Assembly: GCF_020524355.2 (NCBI RefSeq)
Contig: NZ_CP129019.1
Location: forward strand, 1,116,001 to 1,180,000
Direction of reading: 5' to 3'
DNA length: 64,000 bases
From: Mesobacillus subterraneus
GTDB lineage: Bacteria; Bacillota; Bacilli; Bacillales; Cytobacillaceae
Positions 27,066 through 38,001 of the stretch are shown piece after piece. The first letter of the stretch is position 1. The number at the start of each line of letters is the position of its first letter. Under the pieces are notes generated by a model. It did no database searches, was not told the origin of the DNA, and saw nothing but the letters and a program-made list of their open reading frames with translations. The translations under genes and the position numbers were made by a program.

Positions 27066-27282
27066 TCGGTTTCCCCTCGTTATTTGTCCTCTTTTTAAAA
27101 GTATACTTAACCCCGTGTTTTTCCGCAATATAAGTTGTTCAAGGAGCATTACTTACAGAAGAGTTAGAAAACAAAGAAATTTGTCAGCGCATACAAAAAG
27201 AATTACAATAATAATAGTGAAAGATTTTGCAGACTAGAATGTTAGAGCCATGAAATATTTTTCCAGATATGTGGTGGATATT

Positions 27283-29344
27283 ATGCAGAAAGTAATGATT
27301 GTAGGAGCGGGTAAGGGTGGAACAGCCATCCTGAACATTTTCAAACAGACTGCAGATGTGATAGCAGTGGTTGACCTTGATCCGCACGCCCCCGGAATAC
27401 TTGCAGCTCAGAATGCTGGCATCCAAACGGGAACAGATTGGCGTCAATATATGTCAGATCAGCTGGATATCATCATTGAAGTGACCGGCGAGGACGAAGT
27501 TTTCAAGGATTTAAGGGAAGCGCGCGGCAAAAACACGGTCCTGATACCCGGCAGTGTCGCATTCCTACTGGCGACCCTTTTAGAGGAAAAGGAAGAGTTA
27601 ATAAAAACTCTTAGAAAAATTACATATGAGCATGATTTGATTTTTAACTCCTCTGGAGATGGCATGGTAGTCATCAATACAGAAGGAATCATAACTTTGT
27701 TTAACAAAAGCGCTGAAAAAATTATCGGAACAACGAGGGAACAGGCAGAAGGGCAACATGTTTTAGAAATTATACCAACAAGCAAACTTCCGGGAATTTT
27801 GAATACAAGAAAGACAGAGTCGAACCAGGAATTATTGCTTCCAAATGGGTCGAAAATCATCACTACACGAATTCCGATCATTGATGAAAATGACCAACTG
27901 ATTGGAGCGTTCTCTGTTTTTAAGGACATTACAGAAGTCGTTAATCTTGCCGAAGAGATAACGAATCTAAAAGAAATCCAAACAATGCTTCAGGCAATCA
28001 TAAATTCAAGCGATGAAGCAATTTCTGTAGTAGATGAAGATGGCAGGGGGATTTTGATCAATCCAGCTTATACCAGAATAACCGGACTTAAGGAAGAGGA
28101 AGTAATCGGGCAGCCAGCTACCGCAGATATATCAGAAGGCGATAGCATGCACATGAAAGTCCTTAAGACGAGAAGACCAGTTCGAGGAACAGCGATGAGG
28201 GTCGGCCCTAATAAAAAGGAAGTTGTTGTCAACGTAGCGCCCGTTATAGTTGATGGGAAGTTAAAGGGAAGTGTAGGGGTTATCCATGATATGTCGGAAA
28301 TCCAGAACTTGAACCGGGAGCTGACACGAGCAAGACAGATTATCAGGACTCTTGAAGCGAAATACTCGTTTGAGGATATTATCGGCCAATCAGAAGAAAT
28401 GACAATTCCGATTGAACAAGCAAAGCTCGGGGCGAAAACGCCTGCAACTGTCCTCCTTCGCGGGGAATCAGGAACAGGGAAAGAGTTATTTGCCCATGCC
28501 ATTCACAATGCCAGTGATCGCAGGTTCAATAAGTTCATACGTGTGAATTGCGCTGCAATTTCTGAATCGCTGCTCGAAAGCGAACTTTTCGGCTATGAAG
28601 AAGGAGCCTTTTCAGGAGCTAAGCGTGGGGGGGAAACGCGGTTTTTTTGAGGAAGCCAATAACGGCAGCATTTTCCTTGATGAAATCGGCGAATTGCCGG
28701 CCAATACGCAAGCCAAATTACTCAGGGTTTTACAGGAGAGAGAAATTGTACGTGTGGGCGGAACAAAGCCCGTACCAATCAACGTCAGGGTGATAGCTGC
28801 CACAAATATGAACCTTGAAAAAGCGATTGCGAATGGCAGTTTTAGAGAAGACTTATATTATCGATTGAACAGGATGCCGATTCATATCCCGCCTCTTAGA
28901 AGAAGGAAAGAAGATATCCCGCTCCTGTGTGAAAGGTTGATCCATAAAATTAATCAAGATTATGGACGTGTCGTTGAAGGGATTTCTGAAGATGCCATTA
29001 ATAAATTGATGGATTATGATTGGCCCGGAAATGTAAGGGAGCTTGAAAATGTCCTTGGCCGAGCTATTATCTTCTTGAGCTTTAGTGAAACGATCATCCA
29101 GAAAGAGCATTTGCCTGAATTGCAGAACAGCCAACTGAAGGATAGGGATGATCCAATCGGGCAGTCAATTCCGACTGAACCGCTTGCGCTCCAGTTGGAA
29201 AACTACGAAGCGAAGGTAATCAAAACTACACTTAAAGCTGTAAAAGGAAATAAAACTGCTGCAGCGAAAGTTTTAGGGGTATCCGTCAGGAATTTATATT
29301 ATAAGCTCGAAAAATTCAATATTGAAGGAGATAGCATGCAATAA
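27283..29344 (+). pseudogene. bkdR: Sigma-54-dependent activator BkdR, one frameshift
   Basis: Reads as a 686-residue enhancer-binding protein once one base is removed. Order: Rossmann-like N-terminal domain ([19 protein letters not shown]), two PAS domains (about 115-360), and an AAA+ sigma-54 interaction domain with Walker [11 protein letters not shown] (about 393) and GAFSGA (about 441). The C-terminal Fis-type helix-turn-helix is [20 protein letters not shown]. The frame breaks in a G7 run at 28627-28633 within the codons for AKRGGKRG; six G would restore it. It activates the -24/-12 promoter just downstream. A sequencing error is more likely than decay because both halves are fully conserved. 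Confidence 0.9.
28627..28633 (+). other. Frameshift site in bkdR (G7)
   Basis: Seven consecutive G where six keep the frame; the break lies between the GAFSGA loop and the Walker B region. Confidence 0.9.
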
Positions 29345-29412
29345 TCTTCATACTCTGCAATTTTTTTCATAATATTTTTGGGCAAAAATAAAGCGTTTCC
29401 AACGTTTTTAAG

Positions 29413-29430
29413 TTGGCACAGTTCTTGCAT
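29413..29430 (+). promoter_or_regulatory. Sigma-54 (SigL) -24/-12 promoter of the bkd operon
   Basis: TTGGCAC (29413-29419), five bases, then TTGCA (29425-29429): the sigma-54 consensus TGGCAC-N5-TTGCA with GG and GC exactly 12 bp apart. It lies 48 bp upstream of ptb and just after bkdR. Repeats resembling GCGTTT/AACGTTT around 29391-29408 might be the activator site. Confidence 0.93.
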
Positions 29431-29477
29431 AATTAATTAGCGGTGATGTGAGAAGGACAGAAAGGGTTGAATCAGTC

Positions 29478-30383
29478 ATGAAATTAGACTCACTTATCAG
29501 CATGGCATCCCAAAATGACAGGAAAACAGTTGCGGTCGCAGCGGCTGAAGATGCCGAAGTATTGGAGGCAGTTGCTCAAGCTGTAAACCTGGAGCTTGCC
29601 GATTTTCTTCTATATGGAAACGAGGAAGAAATCGAAAAAATGATTGCAGCTAAGCATCCAGGGCTTGCAGACAGCAAAGGGGTTAGAATCATCTCTGCGC
29701 CTAATCATCATGCTGCAGCTGAAATGGCTGTGAAAGCGGTCAAAGACAATGAAGCCAATGTTCTGATGAAAGGGCATATCCCGACTGCTGCGATTTTGAA
29801 GGCTGTCTTAAATAAAGAAAATGGGCTTAGGACCGGGTCCGTGCTTTCCCATGTCGCTGTATTTGAAGTGCCGGGCTATGATCGATTTACAATCGTTACC
29901 GATGCAGCGATGAATATTGCACCAGATCTAGAGCAAAAAGCTCAAATCATCAAGAATACTATCAAGATAGCCCATTCTATAGGGATTGAACTGCCGAAAG
30001 TCGCGCCACTAGCAGCGGTTGAGGTGATTAATCCGACCATGCAGGCTACAATAGATGCAGCTTCATTAACATTGATGAACAAAAGAGGACAAATTACCGG
30101 ATGTATCGTGGATGGACCGCTGGTCCTCGATAATGCAGTTTCACAGCTTGCCGCAGAGCATAAGGGGATAAAAAGTGAAGTGGCAGGAAGGGCTGATATC
30201 CTTCTGGTCCCTGCGATCGAGGTAGGAAATGTCCTTTATAAATCATTAATTTACTTTGCCAATGCAAAGGTTGGCGCAGTCATCGCCGGGGCAAAAGCAC
30301 CAATCGTGTTAACATCCAGGGCTGACACTGCTGAAAGTAAGTTATACTCACTTGCATTAGCGTTATGCTCTGCTATTAAATAA
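29478..30383 (+). CDS. ptb: Phosphate butyryltransferase
   Basis: 301 residues from the ATG at 29478 ([10 protein letters not shown], the homologous start). It exchanges CoA for phosphate on butyryl- or branched-chain acyl-CoA, yielding an acyl phosphate that Buk uses to make ATP. Conserved [33 protein letters not shown] and [16 protein letters not shown] are visible. First structural gene after the sigma-54 promoter. Confidence 0.95.
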   Translation: MKLDSLISMASQNDRKTVAVAAAEDAEVLEAVAQAVNLELADFLLYGNEEEIEKMIAAKHPGLADSKGVRIISAPNHHAAAEMAVKAVKDNEANVLMKGHIPTAAILKAVLNKENGLRTGSVLSHVAVFEVPGYDRFTIVTDAAMNIAPDLEQKAQIIKNTIKIAHSIGIELPKVAPLAAVEVINPTMQATIDAASLTLMNKRGQITGCIVDGPLVLDNAVSQLAAEHKGIKSEVAGRADILLVPAIEVGNVLYKSLIYFANAKVGAVIAGAKAPIVLTSRADTAESKLYSLALALCSAIK

Positions 30384-30412
30384 TTTACATAAACCAGGGG
30401 AGGAAATTAGAA

Positions 30413-31507
30413 ATGGAAATTTTTAAGTATCTAGAACAGTACGATTATGAGCAGGTTGTATTTTGTCAGGATAAACAGTCAGGATTGAAAGCAATCATCG
30501 CAATTCATGATACAACTCTTGGACCAGCTTTGGGCGGAACTCGTATGTGGACTTATGCATCAGAAGAAGCTGCTATCGAGGATGCGCTTCGACTAGCTAA
30601 AGGTATGACGTACAAGAATGCTGCTGCTGGCCTGAACCTTGGTGGCGGCAAGACAGTTATTATCGGCGATCCGCGCAAGGATAAGAATGAAGAAATGTTC
30701 CGTGCATTCGGCCGCTATATCCAGGGCTTGAATGGAAGATATATCACTGCAGAAGATGTAGGTACTACTGTGGCAGATATGGACTTAATCCATGAGGAAA
30801 CGGATTATGTAACTGGAATCTCACCAGCATTCGGTTCATCAGGAAATCCATCACCGGTAACTGCTTATGGTGTATACAGAGGAATGAAGGCTGCTGCTAA
30901 GGAAGCTTTTGGCACTGATTCTCTAGAAGGAAAGACAATTGCTGTTCAGGGTGTAGGGAACGTTGCATTTAATCTTTGCCGCCACCTTCACGAAGAAGGA
31001 GCACAGCTGATTGTTACGGATATTAATAGAGAAGCAGTACAAAGAGCTGTTGAGGACTTCGGCGCGAAAGCGGTTGAGCCGGATGAAATCTACAGCGTAG
31101 ACTGTGATATTTACGCACCATGTGCCTTAGGTGCAGTAATCAACGACGAAACAATTCCTCAGCTAAAAGCGAAGGTTATTGCCGGAGCTGCGAACAATCA
31201 GCTTAAGGATACTAAACATGGTGATATCATCCATGAAATGGGAATTGTTTACGCTCCGGATTATGTCATCAATGCTGGCGGTGTAATCAATGTTGCGGAT
31301 GAGCTTTACGGCTATAACGCTGAAAGAGCAATGAAGAAAGTTGAAACGATCTACAATAATATCGAAAAAGTAATCGAAATTGCTAAAAGGGATGGAATTC
31401 CTACTTATAAAGCGGCTGACCGTATGGCAGAGGAGCGTATTGAAAGAATGCGCAATTCTCGCAGCCAGTTCCTGCAAAACGGCCACCATATCCTTAGCCG
31501 CCGTTAA
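30413..31507 (+). CDS. bcd: Leucine (branched-chain amino acid) dehydrogenase
   Basis: 364 residues; AGGGGAGG before the ATG. NAD-dependent oxidative deamination of Leu, Ile and Val to 2-keto acids. The catalytic Lys80 lies in [13 protein letters not shown], and the Rossmann motif GVGNVAFNL near residue 182 binds NAD. The substrate-pocket region TAEDVGTT is present. It feeds the BkdAA/AB/B/LpdV complex encoded downstream. Confidence 0.97.
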   Translation: MEIFKYLEQYDYEQVVFCQDKQSGLKAIIAIHDTTLGPALGGTRMWTYASEEAAIEDALRLAKGMTYKNAAAGLNLGGGKTVIIGDPRKDKNEEMFRAFGRYIQGLNGRYITAEDVGTTVADMDLIHEETDYVTGISPAFGSSGNPSPVTAYGVYRGMKAAAKEAFGTDSLEGKTIAVQGVGNVAFNLCRHLHEEGAQLIVTDINREAVQRAVEDFGAKAVEPDEIYSVDCDIYAPCALGAVINDETIPQLKAKVIAGAANNQLKDTKHGDIIHEMGIVYAPDYVINAGGVINVADELYGYNAERAMKKVETIYNNIEKVIEIAKRDGIPTYKAADRMAEERIERMRNSRSQFLQNGHHILSRR

Positions 31508-31645
31508 TATTGGCTCATATCGAGAGAGTTGTTGGGGTGAATATCATGCTTTTTATAAGCAGCACAAAGCCCCGAAGTATATACTCAATGGGTTTAGGTA
31601 TTCAGAGACCAACAATGATTTCTCGAAAATAGCCTAAAAGGTTTT

Positions 31646-31681
31646 GCAGAGAGCGCTGAATATTTGTTTCGGCGCCTCTGC
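31646..31681 (+). other. Hairpin between bcd and buk
   Basis: GCAGAG-A-GCGC (31646-31656) pairs with GCGC-CTCTGC (31672-31681): ten pairs with one bulged A, loop of 15 nt, and no T run. Inside the operon, so more likely an mRNA processing or stability element than a terminator. The 238-bp gap around it has no ORF with a ribosome site. Confidence 0.5.
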
Positions 31682-31745
31682 TGTTCCTAAATGCTACTGA
31701 CGTATTGCGGATTTTTCATTCCGCGAGCAAATTGGAGGTTTAACT

Positions 31746-32831
31746 GTGCAACAAACAGAACATCGGATTCTAGTTATCAATCCAGGATCTACATCAACGA
31801 AAATTGGAGTATTTGACAATGAGGTTTCGGTTTTTGAAAAAACGATCCGTCATGATTCAGCTGTCATCAACTCCTATGAAACCATCATCGACCAATACGA
31901 ATTCAGGAAGAATACGATACTTGAAACGCTTGATACTGAAGGGATCAACATTTCAAAATTGAGTGCTGTTTGTGGGCGCGGCGGGCTTTTACGGCCAATC
32001 GAAGGCGGAACATATGCAGTGAATAATAAGATGCTCGATGACCTGCGTGCAGGTTATTCAGGCCAGCATGCTTCAAATCTGGGAGGTATTCTAGCCTATG
32101 AAATTGCATCTGGTTTGAATATCCCTTCCTTCATCGTCGACCCAGTCGTGGTCGATGAACTTGACCCGGTTGCGCGTGTATCGGGATTCTCGCTTATTGA
32201 ACGGAAGAGTATTTTCCATGCATTGAACCAAAAGGCAGTCGCCCGCAGGGTATCAAAAGAACTGGGTAAAAAATATGAAGAGCTGAACTTGATTATTACC
32301 CATCTTGGCGGTGGTATCACTGTAGGTGCCCATAAAAAGGGAAGAGTTGTTGATGTGAATAACGGTCTGCATGGCGATGGACCATTCAGTCCAGAACGTG
32401 CAGGTACAGTACCAGCGGGTGACCTTGTTCAGCTATGTTTTTCTGGCGATTATTTCCGCGAAGAAATAATGAAAAAACTAGTCGGCCAGGGCGGCCTTGT
32501 GGGGTATCTTGGCACGAATGATGCAGTGAAAGTCGAAAAAATGATCAAGCAAGGAAATGGGAAGGCAAAGCTTGTATACGAAGCAATGGCTTATCAGGTA
32601 GCGAAGGAAATCGGATCAGCTAGTGCAGTCCTCGCTGGTAAAGTGGACGCGATTGTACTGACTGGCGGACTTGCTTACGGCAAAGAGTTCGTCCAGGAAA
32701 TCTCTGAACGAATCAATTGGATTGCCGACGTTATAGTCCACCCGGGAGAAAACGAACTTCAGGCCCTTGCTGAAGGAGCCCTCCGAATCCTTCGCGGTGA
32801 AGAAGATGTAAAAGAATATCCGGGGATGTAA
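31746..32831 (+). CDS. buk: Butyrate (branched-chain fatty acid) kinase
   Basis: 361 residues from GTG with GGAGGT 6 nt upstream. An acetokinase/ASKHA-fold enzyme that converts the acyl phosphate from Ptb plus ADP into acid and ATP. The phosphate loop [12 protein letters not shown], the [20 protein letters not shown] region and [13 protein letters not shown] are intact. Conserved order ptb-bcd-buk-lpdV. Confidence 0.96.
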   Translation: MQQTEHRILVINPGSTSTKIGVFDNEVSVFEKTIRHDSAVINSYETIIDQYEFRKNTILETLDTEGINISKLSAVCGRGGLLRPIEGGTYAVNNKMLDDLRAGYSGQHASNLGGILAYEIASGLNIPSFIVDPVVVDELDPVARVSGFSLIERKSIFHALNQKAVARRVSKELGKKYEELNLIITHLGGGITVGAHKKGRVVDVNNGLHGDGPFSPERAGTVPAGDLVQLCFSGDYFREEIMKKLVGQGGLVGYLGTNDAVKVEKMIKQGNGKAKLVYEAMAYQVAKEIGSASAVLAGKVDAIVLTGGLAYGKEFVQEISERINWIADVIVHPGENELQALAEGALRILRGEEDVKEYPGM

Positions 32832-32921
32832 GACTGGCTTATTTATAACACATGCCAAAGCCTGGAGCGAAAATCAGCATTCTTATAAAAGGGTTAGACC
32901 ATATATAGAGGAGGGATCCAG

Positions 32922-34343
32922 ATGGCTCAAGAATATGATTTGGTCATTCTTGGAGGCGGTACAGGCGGATATGTAGCAGCAATCAGAGCTTCTCAGCTTG
33001 GCTTGAAAACTGCCATTGTTGAAAAAGGAAAGCTTGGCGGAACATGCCTGCATAAAGGATGTATCCCAAGCAAAGCATTGCTTCGCAGTGCTGAGGTTTA
33101 TGCTACCGCAAAGAAAAGCGAAGAATTTGGCGTGACGACAGGTGAAGTTGGCGTCAACTTCGTAAAGGTTCAGGAAAGAAAAGAGAAAATCGTCGAGCAG
33201 CTGCACCGTGGTGTACAGCATCTGATGAAACAGGGCAAGATCGATGTTTATGAAGGTCTGGGAAGAATCTTGGGCCCATCCATCTTCTCGCCGATGCCAG
33301 GAACCATTTCTGTAGAGATGAACAATGGCGAAGAAAATGAAATGCTGATCCCGAAGAATGTCATCGTTGCGACAGGTTCAAGACCTAGAACATTGCCTGG
33401 TCTTGAAGCAGATGGGCAATATGTGATGACATCAGACGAAGCGCTTGTCATGGAGGATCTTCCTAAGTCAATCATCATCGTTGGCGGTGGTGTAATCGGA
33501 ATCGAATGGGCTTCCATGCTCGCTGATTTTGGCTCTGCTGTGACTGTGATTGAGTATGCAGATCGAATTGTTCCAACCGAAGACAAGGAAGTTTCAAGAG
33601 AAATGCAGCGTGCGATGAAGAAAAAAGGCGTGAAAATCGTAACAAACGCGAAAGTCTTATCAGAGACCCTGCAAAAAGCTGATGGTGTCACGATCAGCGC
33701 AGAGGTTAAAGGTGAAACGAAGGAATTTTCTGCTGATAAATTGCTTGTTTCAGTTGGACGCCAGGCAAATGTTGAAGGAATCGGACTTGAGAATACAGAA
33801 ATACAGCTGGAAAAAGGATTCATTCAGACAAACGAATTTTTCCAGACAAAAGAATCTCATATCTATGGAATTGGCGATGTGATTGGAGGCTTGCAGCTTG
33901 CGCATTTGGCTTCACATGAAGGAATAGTGGCAGTTGAGCACATTGCCAATCAAAATCCGCACCCAATCGACTATACGCTTGTCTCAAAATGCATATACAG
34001 CTCTCCAGAGGCTGCCAGTGTTGGTTTGACTGAAGATGAAGCAAAAGAAAAAGGCCACGATGTGAAGACAGGAAAATTCTCCTTCAAGGCAATCGGAAAG
34101 GCACTCGTATATGGTGAATCCGATGGCTTTGTAAAGATTATAGCTGACAAGGAAACGAATGATATTCTTGGTGTCCATATGATTGGACCTCATGTAACAG
34201 ATATGATTTCAGAAGCGGGACTTGCAAAAGTGCTAGATGCTACACCATGGGAAATTGCCCACACCATCCATCCTCACCCTACATTGTCCGAGGCAATCGG
34301 TGAAGCGGCCTTGGCTGTGGATGGCAAGGCAATCCATTCTTAA
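32922..34343 (+). CDS. lpdV: Dihydrolipoyl dehydrogenase of the branched-chain complex
   Basis: 473 residues; GAGGAGG upstream. E3 flavoprotein reoxidising dihydrolipoyl-BkdB with NAD. FAD motif LVILGGGTGGYVAA, redox disulfide Cys42/Cys47 in GGTCLHKGCIPSK, NAD motif IIIVGGGVIGIEWASM, and the C-terminal active His/Glu in HPHPTLSEAI. It is dedicated to the bkd complex by gene position. Confidence 0.97.
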   Translation: MAQEYDLVILGGGTGGYVAAIRASQLGLKTAIVEKGKLGGTCLHKGCIPSKALLRSAEVYATAKKSEEFGVTTGEVGVNFVKVQERKEKIVEQLHRGVQHLMKQGKIDVYEGLGRILGPSIFSPMPGTISVEMNNGEENEMLIPKNVIVATGSRPRTLPGLEADGQYVMTSDEALVMEDLPKSIIIVGGGVIGIEWASMLADFGSAVTVIEYADRIVPTEDKEVSREMQRAMKKKGVKIVTNAKVLSETLQKADGVTISAEVKGETKEFSADKLLVSVGRQANVEGIGLENTEIQLEKGFIQTNEFFQTKESHIYGIGDVIGGLQLAHLASHEGIVAVEHIANQNPHPIDYTLVSKCIYSSPEAASVGLTEDEAKEKGHDVKTGKFSFKAIGKALVYGESDGFVKIIADKETNDILGVHMIGPHVTDMISEAGLAKVLDATPWEIAHTIHPHPTLSEAIGEAALAVDGKAIHS

Positions 34344-34413
34344 ATTCTATTTTAAAAGCAAGAGCTCTTTTCCCCGGAAAAGAGCCTTGTACGAACAATT
34401 GGGAGGTATAAAG

Positions 34414-35409
34414 ATGGCAGAAAATCGTCACGCTGCACTTGGCTTAAGTGATGAAAAGGTTATGAAAATGTATGAAACAATGCTTTTGGCCCGCCGGCTG
34501 GATGAGCGGATGTGGCTATTGAACCGTGCCGGGAAAATCCCGTTTGTCATTTCCTGTCAGGGACAGGAAGCTGCACAGGTAGGAGCTGCTTTTGCCCTGG
34601 ATCGGGATAAGGATTATGTGCTTCCATACTACCGTGACATGGGTGTGGTCTTAACTTTTGGCATGACTGCTAAAGACCTGATGCTTTCCGGTTTTGCCAA
34701 AGCGGAAGACCCAAATTCAGGTGGGCGCCAGATGCCTGGACACTTTGGTCAAAAGAAGAACAGGATCGTCACAGGTTCTTCTCCGGTAACAACACAGGTT
34801 CCTCATGCTGTTGGAATCGCTCTTGCAGGTAAAATGGAGAAGAAGGATTTAGTAACGTTCGTTACGTTTGGAGAAGGTTCGTCGAACCAGGGTGATTTCC
34901 ATGAAGGAGCAAACTTTGCGGGAGTCCATAAGCTTCCTGTCATTTTCATGGTTGAAAACAATAAATATGCGATTTCGATTCCATACGAGAGGCAAGTTGC
35001 AGCCGAGAAGGTTTCCGACCGTGCGATCGGTTATGGCATGCCTGGAGTCACTGTTGATGGAAATGATCCATTAGAAGTTTATAAAGTCGTCAAGGAAGCG
35101 GCTGACCGAGGACGACGCGGTGAAGGACCGACTCTTGTCGAGGCAGTTTCCTACCGCCTGACTCCACACTCATCAGATGATGATGACAGAAGCTACCGCG
35201 CGCCTGATGAAGTTGCACAGGCAAAAACGAAGGACCCGATCATTACCTTCGGCGCTTATCTGAAGGAAAATGGCATCATGAATGATGAAACTGAAAAGGA
35301 AATCAACGATCGAATCATGAAGCTGGTTAATGAAGCAACTGATTATGCTGAAAATGCACCGTATGCTGAGCCTGAACAAGCTCTGAAATACGTATATGCT
35401 GAAGAGTAA
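34414..35409 (+). CDS. bkdAA: Branched-chain 2-keto acid dehydrogenase E1 alpha
   Basis: 331 residues from the ATG at 34414 (GGGAGGT 8 nt upstream; a longer frame upstream overlaps lpdV and is not used). TPP-dependent decarboxylase subunit. The TPP motif is GEGSSNQGDFHEGANFAGV, ending before ENN, near residue 150. The phosphorylation-loop-like YRLTPHSSDDDD segment follows. It pairs with BkdAB, 12 bp downstream. Confidence 0.97.
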   Translation: MAENRHAALGLSDEKVMKMYETMLLARRLDERMWLLNRAGKIPFVISCQGQEAAQVGAAFALDRDKDYVLPYYRDMGVVLTFGMTAKDLMLSGFAKAEDPNSGGRQMPGHFGQKKNRIVTGSSPVTTQVPHAVGIALAGKMEKKDLVTFVTFGEGSSNQGDFHEGANFAGVHKLPVIFMVENNKYAISIPYERQVAAEKVSDRAIGYGMPGVTVDGNDPLEVYKVVKEAADRGRRGEGPTLVEAVSYRLTPHSSDDDDRSYRAPDEVAQAKTKDPIITFGAYLKENGIMNDETEKEINDRIMKLVNEATDYAENAPYAEPEQALKYVYAEE

Positions 35410-35421
35410 GGAGGAACGAAA

Positions 35422-36405
35422 ATGGCGGTAATTTCTTATATAGATGCAGTGACATTGGCAATCAAAGAAGAAATGGAAAGAGACCCGAGAGTTTTTGTCC
35501 TCGGTGAAGATGTTGGTAAAAAGGGTGGAGTATTCAAAGCGACACAAGGCTTATTTGAGAAGTTTGGAGAAGATCGCGTTATTGATGCTCCGCTTGCAGA
35601 ATCAGCGATTGCAGGGGTTGGAATTGGTGCTGCAATGTACGGCATGCGTCCAATCGCCGAGATGCAATTCGCAGATTTCATTATGCCGGCTGTAAACCAG
35701 ATTATTTCAGAGGCAGCAAGAATTCGTTACCGTTCAAATAATGACTGGAGCTGTCCGATGGTCATCCGCGCTCCTTATGGCGGCGGTGTACACGGTGCGC
35801 TTTACCACTCACAGTCGGTTGAAGCGGTTTTCGCGAACCAGCCAGGCTTGAAAATCGTCATGCCATCAACACCTTATGATGTAAAAGGCCTGTTGAAAGC
35901 GGCTATAAGGGATGAGGATCCAGTCTTATTCTTTGAACATAAGCGTGCCTACCGTTTGATCAAAGGCGAAGTACCTGATGATGATTATGTGCTTCCAATT
36001 GGCAAAGCTGACGTCAAACGTGAAGGCGAGGATATCACCGTCATTACTTACGGTCTAGCGGTCCACTTTGCCCTTCAGGCAGCTGAAAGGCTTGCAAAAG
36101 ACGGGATTTCCGCGCACATCCTTGACCTTCGTACTGTATATCCATTGGATAAAGAAGCCATCATCGAGGCTGCTTCAAAGACCGGAAAAGTACTGCTTGT
36201 AACGGAAGACAATAAAGAAGGCAGCATCATGAGTGAAGTTTCTGCGATTATTGCAGAGCACTGCTTATTCGAATTGGATGCTCCAATCAAGAGACTGGCA
36301 GGACCTGATGTACCAGCAATGCCTTATGCTCCAACTATGGAGAAATATTTTATGATCAATCCTGATAAAGTTGAAAAAGCAATGAGAGAACTTGCTGAAT
36401 TTTAA
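35422..36405 (+). CDS. bkdAB: Branched-chain 2-keto acid dehydrogenase E1 beta
   Basis: 327 residues; AAGGAGG upstream. Transketolase-type beta subunit: VFVLGEDVGKKGGVFKATQG, DAPLAESAIAGVGIGAA, RAPYGGGVHGALYHSQS and a C-terminal transketolase domain with LDLRTVYPLDKEAI. It forms the alpha2beta2 E1 with BkdAA. Intact and typical in length. Confidence 0.97.
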   Translation: MAVISYIDAVTLAIKEEMERDPRVFVLGEDVGKKGGVFKATQGLFEKFGEDRVIDAPLAESAIAGVGIGAAMYGMRPIAEMQFADFIMPAVNQIISEAARIRYRSNNDWSCPMVIRAPYGGGVHGALYHSQSVEAVFANQPGLKIVMPSTPYDVKGLLKAAIRDEDPVLFFEHKRAYRLIKGEVPDDDYVLPIGKADVKREGEDITVITYGLAVHFALQAAERLAKDGISAHILDLRTVYPLDKEAIIEAASKTGKVLLVTEDNKEGSIMSEVSAIIAEHCLFELDAPIKRLAGPDVPAMPYAPTMEKYFMINPDKVEKAMRELAEF

Positions 36406-36451
36406 CATAATCATATTGGAAATAGAATGAATGGAGAAGGAGGGTCAATCT

Positions 36452-37750
36452 GTGGCAATCGAACAAATCAAAATGCCTCAATTAGGTGAGAGTGTTACTG
36501 AGGGAACAATCAGCAAATGGCTGATTTCCGTTGGTGACAAAGTGAATAAATATGATCCACTTGCAGAAGTTATGACCGACAAAGTAAACGCTGAAGTACC
36601 ATCTTCATTTTCAGGGACAGTCAAAGAATTGATTGCGGGTGAAGGCGATACATTGGCAGTTGGGGAAATTATCTGCACAATAGAAATCGAAGGCGGAGCT
36701 ACTGAAGAAGCACCAGCAGCTTCTTCAGAAACTGAATCTACAACAAGTGCAAGTGCAACTCCAGCACCTGCAGCAGAGGAAGGCAACAAAGGCAGATATT
36801 CACCTGCAGTATTGAAGCTGGCTCAGGAAAATAACATTGATTTATCCCTGGTTAAGGGAAGCGGAGCGGGCGGAAGGATTACCCGTAAGGATCTTAAGCA
36901 AATGATTGAATCCGGTAATATTCCTCAAGCTTCTGCACAGACTGAAGCACCTAAAGAAGCGGCTAAGGTTGAAACTGCTTCGGCGCAACCACAGCCTGCT
37001 GCACAGTCACAGCCATCTGCGCCAGCTCTGTCTGTCCCGGTTGCTGCTGGTGACATTGAAATCCCAGTGACTGGCATTCGCAAAGCAATTGCCGCGAACA
37101 TGCTGCGCAGCAAACATGAAGCTCCGCATGCCTGGACGATGGTAGAAGTGGATGTTACGAATCTAGTAGAGTACAGGAATGGCCTTAAGGATGATTTCAA
37201 GAAAAAAGAAGGCTTCAATCTTACCTTCTTTGCTTTCTTCGTGAAGGCAGTTGCCCAGGCATTGAAGGAATTTCCGCAAATTAACTCAATGTGGGCTGGA
37301 GATAAGATTATCCAGAAAAAAGATATCAATATTTCAATTGCTGTCGCGACTGATGATGCCCTTTTCGTACCTGTCATCAAGAACGCGGACGAAAAAACAA
37401 TCAAAGGCATTGGCCGTGAAATCAATGAACTTGCTCAAAAGGTACGCGCAGGAAAGCTTCGATCCGAGGATATGCAAGGTGGAACCTTTACTGTCAACAA
37501 CACAGGTTCTTTCGGTTCCGTTCAATCAATGGGAATCATCAATTACCCGCAGGCAGCGATTCTCCAGGTGGAATCGATCGTTAAGCGCCCTGTAGTCATG
37601 AACAATGGCATGATCGCTGTTCGTGATATGGTGAACCTATGTCTGTCTCTTGATCACCGTGTGTTGGATGGCATGGTTTGCGGCCGATTCCTTGCAAGGG
37701 TTAAAGAGATCCTTGAGAATACATCGAAAGAAACTACTTCTATTTATTAA
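36452..37750 (+). CDS. bkdB: Branched-chain 2-keto acid dehydrogenase E2 (lipoamide acyltransferase)
   Basis: 432 residues from GTG at 36452 (GGAGGG upstream). The lipoyl domain (1-80) has its Lys in VMTDKVNAEVP. It is followed by a Pro/Ala linker, a peripheral-subunit-binding domain (SPAVLKLAQENNIDLSLV), a second linker, and a catalytic domain ending in LSLDHRVLDGMVCGRFL with the active His. It makes isobutyryl-, 2-methylbutyryl- and isovaleryl-CoA, primers for branched fatty acids and precursors of propionyl-CoA. Confidence 0.97.
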   Translation: MAIEQIKMPQLGESVTEGTISKWLISVGDKVNKYDPLAEVMTDKVNAEVPSSFSGTVKELIAGEGDTLAVGEIICTIEIEGGATEEAPAASSETESTTSASATPAPAAEEGNKGRYSPAVLKLAQENNIDLSLVKGSGAGGRITRKDLKQMIESGNIPQASAQTEAPKEAAKVETASAQPQPAAQSQPSAPALSVPVAAGDIEIPVTGIRKAIAANMLRSKHEAPHAWTMVEVDVTNLVEYRNGLKDDFKKKEGFNLTFFAFFVKAVAQALKEFPQINSMWAGDKIIQKKDINISIAVATDDALFVPVIKNADEKTIKGIGREINELAQKVRAGKLRSEDMQGGTFTVNNTGSFGSVQSMGIINYPQAAILQVESIVKRPVVMNNGMIAVRDMVNLCLSLDHRVLDGMVCGRFLARVKEILENTSKETTSIY

Positions 37751-37759
37751 TCGTATTTT

Positions 37760-37788
37760 AAAGCCGTTGCTAATGCAGCGGCTTTTAT
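37760..37788 (+). terminator. Terminator of the bkd operon
   Basis: An 11-bp stem (AAAGCCGTTGC with GCAGCGGCTTT, one G-U pair), loop TAAT and a short T run, 10 bp after bkdB. Confidence 0.88.
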
Positions 37789-37848
37789 ATTGTTTACCAG
37801 GAAATTAAAAAATTGTTTAGTTGTGGATAACTACATGTAGTAATCTTA

Positions 37849-37968
37849 AGCTAGCTCCAGCGCCTAGCCCCTCGAGTCGCTTCGGTCCGCTCAGGTGAAG
37901 TCAAAGAACGCCTTCACTGGTCGTCCCTCCAGCGCTTGTCGGGGCTGACCAAGGCGCTTGCGCTTTTT
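37849..37968. repeat. MITE/REP-like palindromic element, copy 3
   Basis: CTAGCTCCAGCGCCTAGCCC opens it and CTGACCAAGGCGCTTGCGC closes it. The core GTGAAGTCAAAGAACGCCTTCACTGG is an inverted repeat. Uninterrupted version of the element that, in copy 4, carries an extra internal block. Confidence 0.85.
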
Positions 37969-38001
37969 GTTCATGAATAAGAAAGTTTAAATTTTTTATA
38001 C

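Noticed and set aside
28600..28660. Programmed frameshift in bkdR
   Set aside because: No slippery heptamer followed by a structured stimulator is evident, homologs read through in one frame, and similar indels occur in unrelated neighbours.
34237..34413. Longer upstream start for bkdAA
   Set aside because: The extension lies inside lpdV in another frame and is unconserved; the ATG at 34414 has GGGAGGT.
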